Positions 34,182-43,871 of a stretch of 53,291 bases of DNA are shown here, piece by piece (position 1 is the first letter of the stretch; the number at the start of each line of letters is the position of its first letter). The position numbers and the translations under genes were made by a program. Origin of the DNA: Bacteroidaceae bacterium (GTDB lineage: Bacteria > Bacteroidota > Bacteroidia > Bacteroidales > Bacteroidaceae). The stretch is taken from positions 1-53,291 of the forward strand of contig JAFYWV010000080.1 of assembly GCA_017546505.1 (NCBI GenBank). The letters are read 5' to 3'. The notes below the pieces were generated by a model. The model searched no databases. It had not been told where the DNA came from and was given only the letters and a program-made list of their open reading frames with translations.

Positions 34182-34403
34182 ATGATACTGCACAATGTAG
34201 TACAAGCCATATTTCTGCTCACAGGCTGCATTGCTCTATTGGCATCAATACTAAACAGTGATTGGTTTTTCACAGCCGACAACAGCCGTTTTATGGTAAA
34301 GAAATTCGGCCGCAACGGAGCGCGGTGGATATATGGCAGCATAGGGTTGCTTTTAATCACAGCAGCAATATACTTTTACTTTCAGGTTGAAAGTGTAAAA
34401 TAA
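34182..34403 (+). CDS. Small two-TM membrane protein, Imm17-like (73 aa)
   Basis: Two hydrophobic helices (about 5-25 and 49-68) around a basic loop with FMVKKFGRNGARWIYG. The pattern resembles the immunity protein 17 (Imm17) family as annotated in Bacteroidales, but I cannot confirm this without a profile search. It is 9 bp after thiL and is followed by a terminator, so it is the last gene of the lpxK operon. No toxin gene is nearby, so an immunity role is doubtful here. Confidence 0.7.
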   Translation: MILHNVVQAIFLLTGCIALLASILNSDWFFTADNSRFMVKKFGRNGARWIYGSIGLLLITAAIYFYFQVESVK

Positions 34404-34444
34404 CAAATCATCAGCGAGGCTGTTGCCTCGCTGATGATTTGTTA
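34401..34444. terminator. Convergent terminator between the Imm17-like gene and mrp
   Basis: A perfect 20-bp stem with loop TGTT; its first base overlaps the TAA of the small membrane protein gene. It can serve both strands. Confidence 0.85.
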
Positions 34445-34467
34445 ATACGAGAAGACAAAGTGTACAC

Positions 34468-35571
34468 TCACTTCGTTCCCACTATTTTTGTCTCCGGCAA
34501 CTCAGCATTACGCTTGACAGTCTGTTCCACCAATGCCGCAGCAACCTGCATAAAAGCCTGCCCGTCGGGAGTATCGGCCCTCATTGCTGCCGGCACACCG
34601 GCATCACCGCTCTCACAGATGCTCTGCACAAGAGGAATCTGGCCAATGAGAGGTATGCCGTACGATTCAGCCATACGCTTGCCACCATCTTTGCCGAATA
34701 TATAATATCTATTCTCAGGCAGTTCGGCCGGTGTAAACCAGGCCATATTCTCAACCAAACCAAGAATGGGCACAGCCACCTTGTCATTGACAAACATATT
34801 GACACCCTTTATTGCTGCAGCCAGTGCAACCTCCTGAGGTGTTGTCACCACAACAGCACCTGTCAGGGCAAGACACTGCACAATAGTGAGGTGGATGTCG
34901 CTTGTTCCGGGGGGCAAGTCAATGAGGAAATAGTCAAGGTCGCCCCAAGCAGCATCGGCAATAAGCTGTTTCAAGGCATTGCTTGCCATACCTCCACGCC
35001 ACAAAATTGCCTGGTCGGGGTCGACAAAGAAGCCAATCGACAACAATTTTACACCATATTTCTCAATGGGGAGAATAAGGTCACGCCCATCGATATTCTC
35101 ACTGTAAGGACGTGCATCCTCAACACTGAACATCTTTGGGATTGAAGGGCCGAAGATATCGGCGTCCAACAAACCCACTTTATAACCCAAGCGTGCCAAG
35201 GCAATTGCCAGATTTGCCGAAACTGTAGATTTACCAACACCTCCCTTGCCCGACGATATTGCTATTACATTTTTCACCTGTGGCAGGAACTTGCCCACCT
35301 CGGGACGCATAGCCTGACGGCTGACAACACTTATATTACCCTCTATCTCAACTTCCTTACCGACATAAAGGTGTATTGCGGCCTCGGCCGACTTCACCAC
35401 CGAACGGATAAAAGGGTCGGTCGGTTTGTCAAAGATGAGCGAAAAAGAGACCTTGTTTCCGTCGATGCGTATGTTGTCATCGACCATACCGGCCTCGACA
35501 AGATTCTTTCCATTTCCCGGATAGCGCACTTTCTCAAGCGCATCCATTATCAGTTTTGGATATAATGCCAT
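34468..35571 (-). CDS. mrp: Mrp/ApbC-type P-loop ATPase, Fe-S carrier (367 aa)
   Basis: Delivers or helps assemble Fe-S clusters. An N-terminal DUF59/FeS-assembly-P domain spans about 1-85; the P-loop SSGKGGVGKST follows near 105-115, then LDADIFGPSIP, and LIDLPPGTSDIHLT. I start at 35571 (MALYPKLIMDAL); the frame also offers ATGs 3 and 2 codons earlier that would overlap the Dabb gene. The C-terminal CxxC of some Mrp proteins is not seen. It is last in the ilvE-trmB-dabb-mrp run. Confidence 0.93.
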   Translation of the reverse strand: MALYPKLIMDALEKVRYPGNGKNLVEAGMVDDNIRIDGNKVSFSLIFDKPTDPFIRSVVKSAEAAIHLYVGKEVEIEGNISVVSRQAMRPEVGKFLPQVKNVIAISSGKGGVGKSTVSANLAIALARLGYKVGLLDADIFGPSIPKMFSVEDARPYSENIDGRDLILPIEKYGVKLLSIGFFVDPDQAILWRGGMASNALKQLIADAAWGDLDYFLIDLPPGTSDIHLTIVQCLALTGAVVVTTPQEVALAAAIKGVNMFVNDKVAVPILGLVENMAWFTPAELPENRYYIFGKDGGKRMAESYGIPLIGQIPLVQSICESGDAGVPAAMRADTPDGQAFMQVAAALVEQTVKRNAELPETKIVGTK

Positions 35572-35576
35572 AATCA

Positions 35577-35879
35577 TCAAATTTCATAATCAGCCTCGGC
35601 ACGGCCTTCGGTTATCCCTTTGAAATAGGCAGCCACCTCAACGTGCGCAGGGTGTACCTTGTAGCGTTCCATAGCATCGGCACTCTCAAAGGCCGATACA
35701 AGCACAGCATCGTATGCGGTGCCCGCCACACATACATTGACACCCACCTCAAGCGATTTTATCTCGGGAATTACACCTACAAGAGCCTCAAGATGCTCCT
35801 TCACCCACTGCGCGTGCTGTTGCTTGCTCTTTCCGTTTGCGCCGTCAACAAAGCGCCACATTACAATATGCTTGAACAT
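35577..35879 (-). CDS. Dabb (stress-responsive alpha/beta barrel) family protein (100 aa)
   Basis: A small ferredoxin-like dimeric alpha/beta barrel: FKHIVMWRFVD at the N-terminus, LEVGVNVC in the middle and YKVHPAHVEVAAYF with the characteristic HP near residue 76. The family function is poorly defined; a role in stress is only by name. 11 bp after trmB. Confidence 0.85.
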   Translation of the reverse strand: MFKHIVMWRFVDGANGKSKQQHAQWVKEHLEALVGVIPEIKSLEVGVNVCVAGTAYDAVLVSAFESADAMERYKVHPAHVEVAAYFKGITEGRAEADYEI

Positions 35880-35890
35880 TTTTTCTATTT

Positions 35891-36649
35891 TTATTTGCTT
35901 GTTTCCAGGCAGCTGCGCTTGCTGCGCCCATAGCTGCGGTATTCATCCATCTCAATCTCTATATCCGGCTCGGCATACTGCTCCATAGCAGGCAAATTGA
36001 ACGAAATATATTTAATATTTATTCCGCGTGCAATCCACTGCGACTCGTAGTGGGTACGTATTTGCAGAATATCACTCACCTCAGGCTGTCCGTGCACATC
36101 GTCGATACACTCCACAACCGGCAAGTTATTCACCTCGGCAATATACTTTGTATAGGTGAACATAAAATTACTGTCGGTCTTCAGATGCACAGCAGCATCG
36201 TCTGTGAGAATATTCCTGTAACGTGCAAGGAAATGTGATGAAGTGAGGCGCTTTGTCAGTTTCTTCATCTGCGGGTCGGGGAAAGTGAGCCAAATCTCAC
36301 TCACCTCTCCGGCAGCAAAAAGACGGTCTATAATCTCTATATTCGTGCGCAGGAAACCCACATTGGAGAGGCCTGCCTCAAGAGCATCAGTAGCACCGGT
36401 CCACATACGCGCACCCTTTATATCCACACCAATAAAGTTCTTCTCGGAGAAACGGCGTGCAAGAGCCACTGTATACTCACCCCTGCCACAGCCAAGTTCC
36501 AGAACTATCGGATTGTCATTCTTGAAAAAGTCACGCCCCCAACAGCCTTTGAGTGGAAAATCCACATTGTCAATCGTTGAGTATGGATGCTCAACAACAT
36601 TCGGGTAGGCTGCCATATCGGCAAATTTCTTCAGTTTTCCTTTTCCCAT
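35891..36649 (-). CDS. trmB: tRNA (guanine-46-N7)-methyltransferase (252 aa)
   Basis: Adds m7G46 in the variable loop of tRNAs. Seen: the SAM loop [16 protein letters not shown] (about 49-64), [30 protein letters not shown] (the conserved FPDPWPKxRH-type segment) and LKTDSNFMF. The length is slightly above typical because of a C-terminal extension. Confidence 0.94.
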   Translation of the reverse strand: MGKGKLKKFADMAAYPNVVEHPYSTIDNVDFPLKGCWGRDFFKNDNPIVLELGCGRGEYTVALARRFSEKNFIGVDIKGARMWTGATDALEAGLSNVGFLRTNIEIIDRLFAAGEVSEIWLTFPDPQMKKLTKRLTSSHFLARYRNILTDDAAVHLKTDSNFMFTYTKYIAEVNNLPVVECIDDVHGQPEVSDILQIRTHYESQWIARGINIKYISFNLPAMEQYAEPDIEIEMDEYRSYGRSKRSCLETSK

Positions 36650-36661
36650 ACTATTTTTTCA

Positions 36662-37681
36662 TTATTCGAGGACGGTTACCCAACCATAGGGGTCGGCAAC
36701 ATCACCATATTGTATTGCACGCAAGCGTGTATAGAGTTCTGTCAGAACAGGCCCCGGCTTGCCATCCTTTGATATCACATACGTTACGCCCTTCTCAATA
36801 TCGTCTATGCGACCAATTGGCGAAACAACAGCAGCTGTACCACAAGCGCCGGCCTCGTCAAAAGTAGAAAGCTCTTCCTCGGGTACTTGTCGTTGTTCTA
36901 CCGTCATACCCATATCAGCAGCAAGACGCATAAGGCTGTTGTTTGTTATCGACGGCAAGATTGATGATGACTTTGGTGTCACGTAGCTGTTGCCTTTTAT
37001 TCCAATAAAATTGGCAGCACCACACTCGTCAATATATTTCTTTTCCTTTGCATCAAGATATATCTCACAAGCATAACCCTCGCTGTGAGCCTGGCAACTT
37101 GCCTTCATTCCTGCAGCATAGTTTCCGCCCACCTTGAAACGGCCAGTGCCAAGAGGCGCAGCACGGTCAAAATGACGGTATATTACACAATCGTTCACAG
37201 CAAAACCTTTCTTGAAATAAGGGCCTACCGGAGTCACAAATATCACAAACAGATACTCTTTTGATGGATTGACACCTACCTGAGCACTTGTACCGATGAG
37301 CAACGGGCGTATATAGAGCGATGCCCCGCTCTCGTATGGCGGCACAAACTCTTTGTTCTGCTCGACAACCGTTGTAACCATCTTGCGGAAAAGTTCAGTG
37401 CTGATGGGTGGCATAAGAATGCCGTCGCAACTGTTCCTCAAACGCTCGGCATTGGCCTCGAGACGGAATATGCGTATCTTGCCATCCTTGCCGCGGAAAG
37501 CTTTCAGCCCCTCAAAGGCACTCTGACCATAATGGAGGCAGGTTGCAGCCATATGAATATTTATATGTTCATCGGTAGATATTTCAACATCTCCCCACGC
37601 ACCATCCTTGTAGTGACAGCGCACATTACAATTCGTTTTTCTGTAGCCGAATCCAATGTTCGACCAATCAATAGCTTCCAT
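36662..37681 (-). CDS. ilvE: Branched-chain amino acid aminotransferase (339 aa)
   Basis: A fold-type IV PLP enzyme that interconverts Val, Leu, Ile and their keto acids. Seen: LHYGQSAFEGLKAFRG, IFRLEANAERL, the PLP lysine in GRFKVGGNYAAG, and the C-terminal DEAGACGTAAVVSPIG. The long form (about 340 aa) fits the BCAT type II group. A -7-like box is 31 bp upstream. Confidence 0.95.
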   Translation of the reverse strand: MEAIDWSNIGFGYRKTNCNVRCHYKDGAWGDVEISTDEHINIHMAATCLHYGQSAFEGLKAFRGKDGKIRIFRLEANAERLRNSCDGILMPPISTELFRKMVTTVVEQNKEFVPPYESGASLYIRPLLIGTSAQVGVNPSKEYLFVIFVTPVGPYFKKGFAVNDCVIYRHFDRAAPLGTGRFKVGGNYAAGMKASCQAHSEGYACEIYLDAKEKKYIDECGAANFIGIKGNSYVTPKSSSILPSITNNSLMRLAADMGMTVEQRQVPEEELSTFDEAGACGTAAVVSPIGRIDDIEKGVTYVISKDGKPGPVLTELYTRLRAIQYGDVADPYGWVTVLE

Positions 37682-37711
37682 TGTGTATATTATTATCTAA
37701 ATTCAGGTTTG

Positions 37712-37719
37712 CGAAGATA
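37712..37719 (-). promoter_or_regulatory. Candidate -7 box for the ilvE operon
   Basis: On the minus strand TATCTTCG, one mismatch from TAnnTTTG, is 31 bp upstream of ilvE in the 108-bp gap after the phosphoesterase gene. Confidence 0.35.
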
Positions 37720-37789
37720 AACATTTTGTCGCAGAAGAAAAAATTTTATCCTCACTTCAAATATCAATTAACCAACGCACCGTGACGCA

Positions 37790-38278
37790 TCAGGCAAGCT
37801 CCACAACCTCAAGGTCCTTTATTTCACTCCCGTCAATTGTCAAGCGGAGAAGAGTGCGCACAGCTTGCCACCCTTGCTTGCCCGCAGCACCGGGGTTGAC
37901 GTGAAGACAGCCGAGCTGTTCATCATACATAACCTTGAGTATGTGAGAGTGTCCGGCCACGAAAAGCTGTGGCTTTTCAGCATACAACTCCTTGCGTATT
38001 AAAGGCGAATATCTACCGGGATAGCCACCTATATGAGTCATCAACACATTGCAATCCTCGACCTTGAAACGGAGCACCTCACCAAAGCGCAGACGAAGTT
38101 CGCGCCCATCGATATTGCCACATACGGCACGTACCGGACAACAATCGGCCAAACGGTCGATGATTAAAGGAGTGCCGATGTCGCCGGCGTGCCAAATCTC
38201 GTCACAACCGGCAAAATGTGACAAATATTTTTCATCCCAGTATCCGTGAGTGTCAGAGAGGATACCTATGCGTTTCAT
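37790..38278 (-). CDS. YfcE/MJ0936-type metallophosphoesterase (162 aa)
   Basis: A small calcineurin-like phosphodiesterase. All metal-site motifs are present: GILSDTHGYWD (D8, H10), WHAGDIG, VCGNIDGRE, MTHIGGYPG and VAGHSHIL. The natural substrate is unknown. It overlaps the upstream kinase-like gene by 4 bp (ATGA). Confidence 0.9.
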   Translation of the reverse strand: MKRIGILSDTHGYWDEKYLSHFAGCDEIWHAGDIGTPLIIDRLADCCPVRAVCGNIDGRELRLRFGEVLRFKVEDCNVLMTHIGGYPGRYSPLIRKELYAEKPQLFVAGHSHILKVMYDEQLGCLHVNPGAAGKQGWQAVRTLLRLTIDGSEIKDLEVVELA

Positions 38279-38895
38279 ACACTAAAACGTGTTTTTATAA
38301 ACTGTTTGAGAAATGCAACAGTGCCATCCACCCCCAGACGCGAAGAGTTTACACAAATATCGTAACAACGAGCCTCGCCCCAACGTGTTGTGGCATAGTA
38401 GTCGTGATATGAACGGCGCTTCTTGTCACCTTTCTCAATATATTCTGCTGCGCCATCCCTGTCGAGTCCCTGAGTGTCCATTATACGACTAAGACGGTCA
38501 TCGTTGTCGGCTGTAATAAAAACACTTATCATTGCCGAGTGGTCGCGAAGAACATATTCGGCACAACGGCCTACAATGACGCAGCTCTCGCTTTCGGCAA
38601 TCTTGCGTATGGCCTCGCTCTGTATCTCAAAGAGTTTATCGCTGTCGAGATAGCTTTCACCGGGCATAAATTCCGAGATAGAGCCGTGAATACTGAAAAG
38701 ACTGCCAAAAAACGAATGGGACTCGCGTTCGTCGGCCATCTCAAAGACGGCAGCATCGATGCCGCTCTCGCGTGAGGCCTCTTGCAACAAAGTCTTGTCA
38801 TACAATTTAACCCCCAACTCACGGGCAAGCATCTCGGCAATCTCTTTGCCACCGCTACCAAGCTGACGACCTATGGTTATCACAAAATTATTCAT
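38275..38895 (-). CDS. Cytidylate kinase-like family protein (206 aa)
   Basis: The N-terminal nucleotide-binding loop ITIGRQLGSGGKEIAEML (about 6-23), IVGRCAEYVL (about 112-121) and a helical lid (AEYIEKGDKKRRSYHDYY) match the AAA_26/cytidylate kinase-like family. True Cmk proteins have a CTIDGPAGSGKST-like loop, which is absent, so the substrate is uncertain. The gene lies 12 bp after the MATE exporter gene. Confidence 0.85.
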   Translation of the reverse strand: MNNFVITIGRQLGSGGKEIAEMLARELGVKLYDKTLLQEASRESGIDAAVFEMADERESHSFFGSLFSIHGSISEFMPGESYLDSDKLFEIQSEAIRKIAESESCVIVGRCAEYVLRDHSAMISVFITADNDDRLSRIMDTQGLDRDGAAEYIEKGDKKRRSYHDYYATTRWGEARCYDICVNSSRLGVDGTVAFLKQFIKTRFSV

Positions 38896-38907
38896 ACCAC
38901 ATTCAAT

Positions 38908-40278
38908 TTATTTTTCACTTTTCCACTCTCTGAATTGCAATACAAGCATAACCACCGTCAGCACAGCTGCCACAATATCAGATATTGGCATACTGTACCA
39001 CACACCTCTCTCGCCAAGATAGTGAGGCAATATGAGCAACAGCGGGATAAGCATCAGTACCTGACGGGTAAGGGAGAGGAATATAGACTTGTTTACTTTT
39101 CCGATGCTTTGGAAAAAGTTCGTTGTGACAAGCTGGAAACCAATGACAGGCATAAAGACAGACATTACACGCATTGCCCACGATGCCTTCTCTATTAGCG
39201 CCGGTTCAGTAGTAAAAATACGTGCTACAAGATCCGGGATAAACTCACACACCACAAAACCGACGGTTGTCACCAAAGTGGCCCATAAAATCGTTTGTGT
39301 CAATGCTTTTTTCACTCTGTCGGGACGCTTGGCACCATAGTTATAACCGACAATGGGCTGCATTCCTTGTGTAAGACCAAGCACAATCATCACAAAGATG
39401 AACTGCATACGATTGGATATTCCGTAAGCCGCTATTGAGAGGTCGCCGTTGTCGCTGTTACTACGCAGGCCTTTATTGATGATGATAACCACCATACAAG
39501 CTGCCGCGTTTATGAGGAACGGCGACATACCGATACTCAGTATACCCTTCACAATGCTGCTTTTGAGTTTGTATATACCACGTTGAAGATGCAACAGTTC
39601 GTTTGGATTGCTGAGCAGCCTTGTCTGCCACAGCAATGTTGTACACTGCGCCAAGATTGTTGCAAGGGCAGCACCGCGTATTCCCCAGCCCAAGACAAAA
39701 ATGAATATAGGAGCCAGAATGACATTCATCACCACCGTTATTATAGTTGCATACATTGCCTGCTGAGGGTGTCCTGAAGCTCGCAATGCCGCATTAATGC
39801 CAAAATAGAGATGTGTAACAACATTTCCAAGCAGAATAACCTCCATAAAGTCACGGGCAAAAGGCAGTGTATTCTCGCTCGCTCCAAAGAATATCAATAT
39901 ATCATCAAGAAAAATAAAAGATATTGTCGCAAAGACTATACCCACCAGAATGTTAAGCGTGACAAGATTGCCGAGAATATTTTTTGCAGAGTCATAGTCG
40001 CGTTGCCCCAGCCTGACCGATAGCTGTGTTGCTCCGCCCACGCCCACCATAGCACCGAAGGCTGCCGATAGGTTCATAAAGGGGAAAGTGGTGGCAAGGC
40101 CCGATATAGCCTCGGCTCCCACATTTGGGATGTGCCCGATGAAGGCACTGTCAATCATATTGTAGAGCGATGCTGCAATCTGCGCAATAATGGCAGGAAT
40201 AGCATATTGCATCAATAGTTTACCGACCTTTTCCGTACCAAGCTCGGTGGGAACTTTTTTTATCGTTGTATTGCTCAT
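38908..40278 (-). CDS. MATE-family efflux transporter (456 aa)
   Basis: Twelve hydrophobic helices with MATE signatures: LLMQYAIPAIIAQIAASLYNMIDS near the N-terminus (in parts), FIGHIPNVGAEAISGLA, GVGGATQLSVRLGQRD and GLTQGMQPIVGYNYGA. A cation-coupled exporter of drugs or metabolites; the substrate is unknown. I start at 40278 (MSNTTIKKVPTEL), because the 31 codons upstream run into the promoter region and are not typical of the family. Confidence 0.92.
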   Translation of the reverse strand: MSNTTIKKVPTELGTEKVGKLLMQYAIPAIIAQIAASLYNMIDSAFIGHIPNVGAEAISGLATTFPFMNLSAAFGAMVGVGGATQLSVRLGQRDYDSAKNILGNLVTLNILVGIVFATISFIFLDDILIFFGASENTLPFARDFMEVILLGNVVTHLYFGINAALRASGHPQQAMYATIITVVMNVILAPIFIFVLGWGIRGAALATILAQCTTLLWQTRLLSNPNELLHLQRGIYKLKSSIVKGILSIGMSPFLINAAACMVVIIINKGLRSNSDNGDLSIAAYGISNRMQFIFVMIVLGLTQGMQPIVGYNYGAKRPDRVKKALTQTILWATLVTTVGFVVCEFIPDLVARIFTTEPALIEKASWAMRVMSVFMPVIGFQLVTTNFFQSIGKVNKSIFLSLTRQVLMLIPLLLILPHYLGERGVWYSMPISDIVAAVLTVVMLVLQFREWKSEK

Positions 40279-40317
40279 AATTTTTGTAAATATTACCCCG
40301 AGGCAACAAAAAAAATA

Positions 40318-40325
40318 TACCTTTG
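40318..40325 (+). promoter_or_regulatory. Candidate -7 box for mnmA
   Basis: TACCTTTG matches TAnnTTTG and lies about 98 bp upstream of the mnmA start within the 144-bp divergent gap. No clear -33 box. Confidence 0.35.
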
Positions 40326-40422
40326 TATATACAATGCGCCAACGCATAGAATATACTGCAAAAATAGTCATTTTTTTTTACTATGCAGATGGTGATATAT
40401 AAATTTATCAAATTGCGGATAT

Positions 40423-41511
40423 ATGTTTAAGGAAAAGAGTGTGCTTGTGGGAATGAGCGGTGGAATAGACAGTACCGCAGTGTGCAGTATGCTGCTTGAG
40501 CAAGGCTACAGAGTAGAAGGGCTCACTTTAATCACTTGCGACAGCGGTTTGAGAGCAGCCGAAGATGCAGCAGCACTGGCTGCCAAATTGGGCATACCCC
40601 ACCACGTTGCAGATGTGAGGGGCGAATTTCGCAAGCTAGTGATTGAACCGTTCATAAATGAATATATGAGCGGCAGAACCCCCAACCCCTGCGTGAACTG
40701 TAACCCCACAGTGAAGTTCAGCCTGCTGGAGAAGTGGGCCGACAAACTCGGCTGTGACAAAATAGCGACAGGGCACTATGTAAAAAAAAGGGAGCTTGCC
40801 GGCAACGATGGAAAGTCTAAATATTATATAGAAACAGGCGACGACGACAAGAAAGACCAGAGTTATTTCCTTTGGCGTCTGACACAGCAGCAACTGTCAC
40901 GCATAATATTTCCGCTGGGAGGCTGGGAAAAGCCCGATGTTCTTGCCTACCTTAAAGAGCACGACCTGCAAAGCGCTGCCAAAGAGGGTGAGAGTATGGA
41001 GGTATGTTTCATCCCGGGCGACTACCGCGACTTTCTGCGCGCAAACATCCCCGACATTGACAAACGCCTTAACGGAGGCTTATTCGTGGACTGTGAGGGG
41101 CGCACACTGGGCAAGCACTGTGGCTACCCGTTCTACACCATAGGACAACGCAAAGGGCTTGGCATAGCACTGGGACACCCTGCGTACGTAATAAAAATCA
41201 ACGCATCCAAGAACACGGTTATGCTTGGAAGCGAGGAGCAACTGCTCACCCGATATATGCTCATAGAATGCCCCGAGTGGATTGACGGCATCCCCGGCAA
41301 CATAAGCGTGAGAGTGCGCTACCGCAGCCGCCCCATTGCGTGCGATGCACCGGCTTCTGTCGGTGACGGACGTTGGCTGGTACGTTTGCACGAAGCTGTC
41401 CAGGCCATAACACCGGGACAATCGGCGGTTTTCTACAATGGGAACACAGTTGTCGGCGGTGCATTCATTGCCGACCAGCGAGGAATAAACCAATGGATAC
41501 CAAAAGAATGA
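40423..41511 (+). CDS. mnmA: tRNA-specific 2-thiouridylase (362 aa)
   Basis: Thiolates U34 of tRNA-Lys, Glu and Gln. Seen: the PP-loop GMSGGIDSTAV (about 9-19), the first catalytic Cys in TPNPCVNCNPTVKF, the second in MEVCFIPGDYRDFL, and YTIGQRKGLGIALGHP. Length is standard. It is first in mnmA-xseA-xseB-pgeF; xseA starts within its stop codon. Confidence 0.95.
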   Translation: MFKEKSVLVGMSGGIDSTAVCSMLLEQGYRVEGLTLITCDSGLRAAEDAAALAAKLGIPHHVADVRGEFRKLVIEPFINEYMSGRTPNPCVNCNPTVKFSLLEKWADKLGCDKIATGHYVKKRELAGNDGKSKYYIETGDDDKKDQSYFLWRLTQQQLSRIIFPLGGWEKPDVLAYLKEHDLQSAAKEGESMEVCFIPGDYRDFLRANIPDIDKRLNGGLFVDCEGRTLGKHCGYPFYTIGQRKGLGIALGHPAYVIKINASKNTVMLGSEEQLLTRYMLIECPEWIDGIPGNISVRVRYRSRPIACDAPASVGDGRWLVRLHEAVQAITPGQSAVFYNGNTVVGGAFIADQRGINQWIPKE

Positions 41512-42686
41512 TGAACAGCATTGAAACACCATTGACCCTCTACTCGCTCAACAACATTGTGCACAATGTCATAAGCGATGCCCTACCCTCGCGTTATTGG
41601 ATTACAGGCGAGCTTAGCGAAGTGCGCGAAACGGCCGTAGGACACTGCTACATTGAGCTTGTGCAGCGCGACGAGGAGACACAGGAGCTGGTAGCCAAAG
41701 CACGGGGTACAATATGGTCGCGCATCTACTCGCTGCTACGCCCCTACTTTCTTGAACAGACAGGACAACCCTTTGCCGCAGGCCTGAAAGTTTTGCTACA
41801 GGTGAGTGTGAGTTTCCACGAGCTATACGGCTACACCCTCGACGTCTGCGACATTGAGCCGGCATACACAATAGGCGACATAGCACGCCACCGCCAACAG
41901 ATTATCAAACGTCTGACAGACGAAGGTGTCATAGACCTCAACAAAAAGCTTGAACTGCCACTGCTGCCGCAACGCATTGCAGTGATTTCATCGGCTACGG
42001 CAGCCGGATATGGAGACTTCTGCGACCAACTGCTGAACAACCGCTACGGCTTTGTATTCTACCCCCGCCTATTCCCCGCCCCAATGCAGGGAAACAATGC
42101 AGAACAGGGCATCATAGCAGCCCTTGACAAGATTGCAGAAGACATTGACAATTGGGATGCCGTGGTAATAATCCGCGGTGGAGGAGCAACAAGCGACCTG
42201 GGATGCTTTGACACATACGACCTTGCCAACAACTGCGCCCAATTCCCCTTGCCAATAATAACCGGCATTGGTCATTTGCGCGACGAGAGCGTGCTGGACA
42301 TTGTGGCACACACAAGTGCAAAGACCCCGACTGCAGTTGCCGAGTTTCTCATACATTCAATGCTGACAAACGAAACAATGATAACAGAGCTGCAGAGCAG
42401 CATAGCAACTGCCATTGAGCGACGGATGGAGAACGAGAAACGACGTATAGATACGCTCACCGGACAGATACCGATGTCAACCGCCCTTTTTATGCAGGGA
42501 CAGCGACACAAGCTCGACCTGTTCCAACGCAGCATAGAAGCAGCGTCTCCCGAGCACATACTCTCATTGGGCTACAGCATCACACGCCTGAACGGCAAGG
42601 CCATACGCGACACCGCCACACTGAAACCGGGCGAAGAAGTTGAGACAACCGTTGCCAACGGAACATTTTCAAGTGTAATAAAATAA
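41508..42686 (+). CDS. xseA: Exodeoxyribonuclease VII large subunit (392 aa)
   Basis: Degrades single-stranded DNA with XseB. An N-terminal OB-fold lies at about 5-100 (RYWITGELSEVRE, GHCYIELVQ), then the catalytic domain with IAVISSATAAGYGDF, VVIIRGGGATSDLGCFD and GIGHLRDESVLD; a short helical region and the C-terminal GYSITRLNGKAI complete it. The frame is open far upstream inside mnmA, so I choose ATG 41508, which overlaps the mnmA stop (ATGA); another ATG follows directly. The coiled-coil region is shorter than in E. coli XseA (456 aa). Confidence 0.92.
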   Translation: MMNSIETPLTLYSLNNIVHNVISDALPSRYWITGELSEVRETAVGHCYIELVQRDEETQELVAKARGTIWSRIYSLLRPYFLEQTGQPFAAGLKVLLQVSVSFHELYGYTLDVCDIEPAYTIGDIARHRQQIIKRLTDEGVIDLNKKLELPLLPQRIAVISSATAAGYGDFCDQLLNNRYGFVFYPRLFPAPMQGNNAEQGIIAALDKIAEDIDNWDAVVIIRGGGATSDLGCFDTYDLANNCAQFPLPIITGIGHLRDESVLDIVAHTSAKTPTAVAEFLIHSMLTNETMITELQSSIATAIERRMENEKRRIDTLTGQIPMSTALFMQGQRHKLDLFQRSIEAASPEHILSLGYSITRLNGKAIRDTATLKPGEEVETTVANGTFSSVIK

Positions 42687-42696
42687 ATAACAGGAT

Positions 42697-42888
42697 ATGG
42701 AAAAGATTACATACGCTGAGGCTATGACACGTCTCGAGGAGATAACAGCCAAGATACAGGGCGGAAAGATTGACATTGATGAACTTGCCGGACTTCTAAA
42801 AGAGGCACAGCTGCTTGTACAGTTCTGCCGCGAGAAGCTTTACAAGGTTGACGAAGAGATAAAGGCGCTGACTGGGGGAGAGGAGTAA
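42697..42888 (+). CDS. xseB: Exodeoxyribonuclease VII small subunit (63 aa)
   Basis: A small helical hairpin protein that binds XseA: TYAEAMTRLEEITAKIQ, IDELAGLLKEAQLLVQFCREKL. The length and the position 10 bp after xseA are typical. Confidence 0.93.
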   Translation: MEKITYAEAMTRLEEITAKIQGGKIDIDELAGLLKEAQLLVQFCREKLYKVDEEIKALTGGEE

Positions 42889-42900
42889 AAGGTAAAGAGA

Positions 42901-43701
42901 ATGACAAAGTTACTCGAATACAACACCAAAGAGACAGTATTGGCCTTCTCGACATATCGCGGAGAGGGTACCGGTTCTTATGGCGGGTTCAACATCACCC
43001 ATTATTGTGGCGACACGGAACTCCACGTGGAACAATGCAGAGAGGAACTTTGCAGAGAATTAGGAATAGATGACAAGCATCTGATTCTGCCAAGACAGAC
43101 ACACGGTGACAGGGTTCTTGCCATAGACTGCGCATTCATACAGCTAGACAAAGCCCAACAGGCCGAAGTTCTGATGGGAGTGGATGCTGTAATCACCAGC
43201 CTGAAACGAACCTGCATCGGGGTTTCTACAGCAGACTGCATACCAGTGCTGCTGCATGACACAAAACGCGACGTAATAGCAGCCATACATGCCGGTTGGC
43301 GCGGCACTGTTGCAATGATTGTATGCAAAGCCATCGACAAGATGAAGAGACTATACGGAAGTTGCGCCGGTGACATTGATGCCATTATAGGACCGGGCAT
43401 ATCCATTGATGCCTTTGAGGTTGGTGACGAGGTGTACAATGAGTTCGCCACAACAGGATTCTCAATGGATAGCATTGCACGGCGCCACCCCACCATTAAT
43501 GGCGGAAAGAAGTGGCACATTGACCTTTGGGAGGCAAATTGCCGTTTACTGCAACAGTGCGGTATAGAACGCAAAAGGATAAATATTGCCGGAATATGCA
43601 CATTCACCCATCACGAGGAGTTCTTCTCGGCCCGAAGGCTCGGAGTCAATTCGGGGAGGATTTTCAGCGGAATATTACTGAAGCCGGCCACCGTAGGTTA
43701 G
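42901..43701 (+). CDS. pgeF: PgeF/YfiH laccase-domain protein (266 aa)
   Basis: A multicopper-oxidase-like fold now linked to peptidoglycan editing and purine nucleoside phosphorylase activity. Zinc/copper-site motifs are complete: LPRQTHGDRVL, VSTADCIPVLLHD, AIHAGWRGTV, and IGPGISIDAFEVG; the C-terminal CTFTHHEEFFSARR is also present. It is last in the mnmA run. The downstream 170 bp to the next (convergent) gene holds no strong terminator, only a 5-bp hairpin near 43852. Confidence 0.92.
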   Translation: MTKLLEYNTKETVLAFSTYRGEGTGSYGGFNITHYCGDTELHVEQCREELCRELGIDDKHLILPRQTHGDRVLAIDCAFIQLDKAQQAEVLMGVDAVITSLKRTCIGVSTADCIPVLLHDTKRDVIAAIHAGWRGTVAMIVCKAIDKMKRLYGSCAGDIDAIIGPGISIDAFEVGDEVYNEFATTGFSMDSIARRHPTINGGKKWHIDLWEANCRLLQQCGIERKRINIAGICTFTHHEEFFSARRLGVNSGRIFSGILLKPATVG

Positions 43702-43871
43702 ATCTTGTATATGGATAGCTGAAAAGTGAACCAACGGTCGACGCCCGAAGGGACCAAAGTCAAAGGGGAAAGTCTGGAAAGATGGCGCACTTTCTTGGCT
43801 GTGCAACCCGCGGCTTTCATTTTTCAGCATTCATTTCAAATTTTGCAACATCTGTTGAAAAACAGCAAAGA

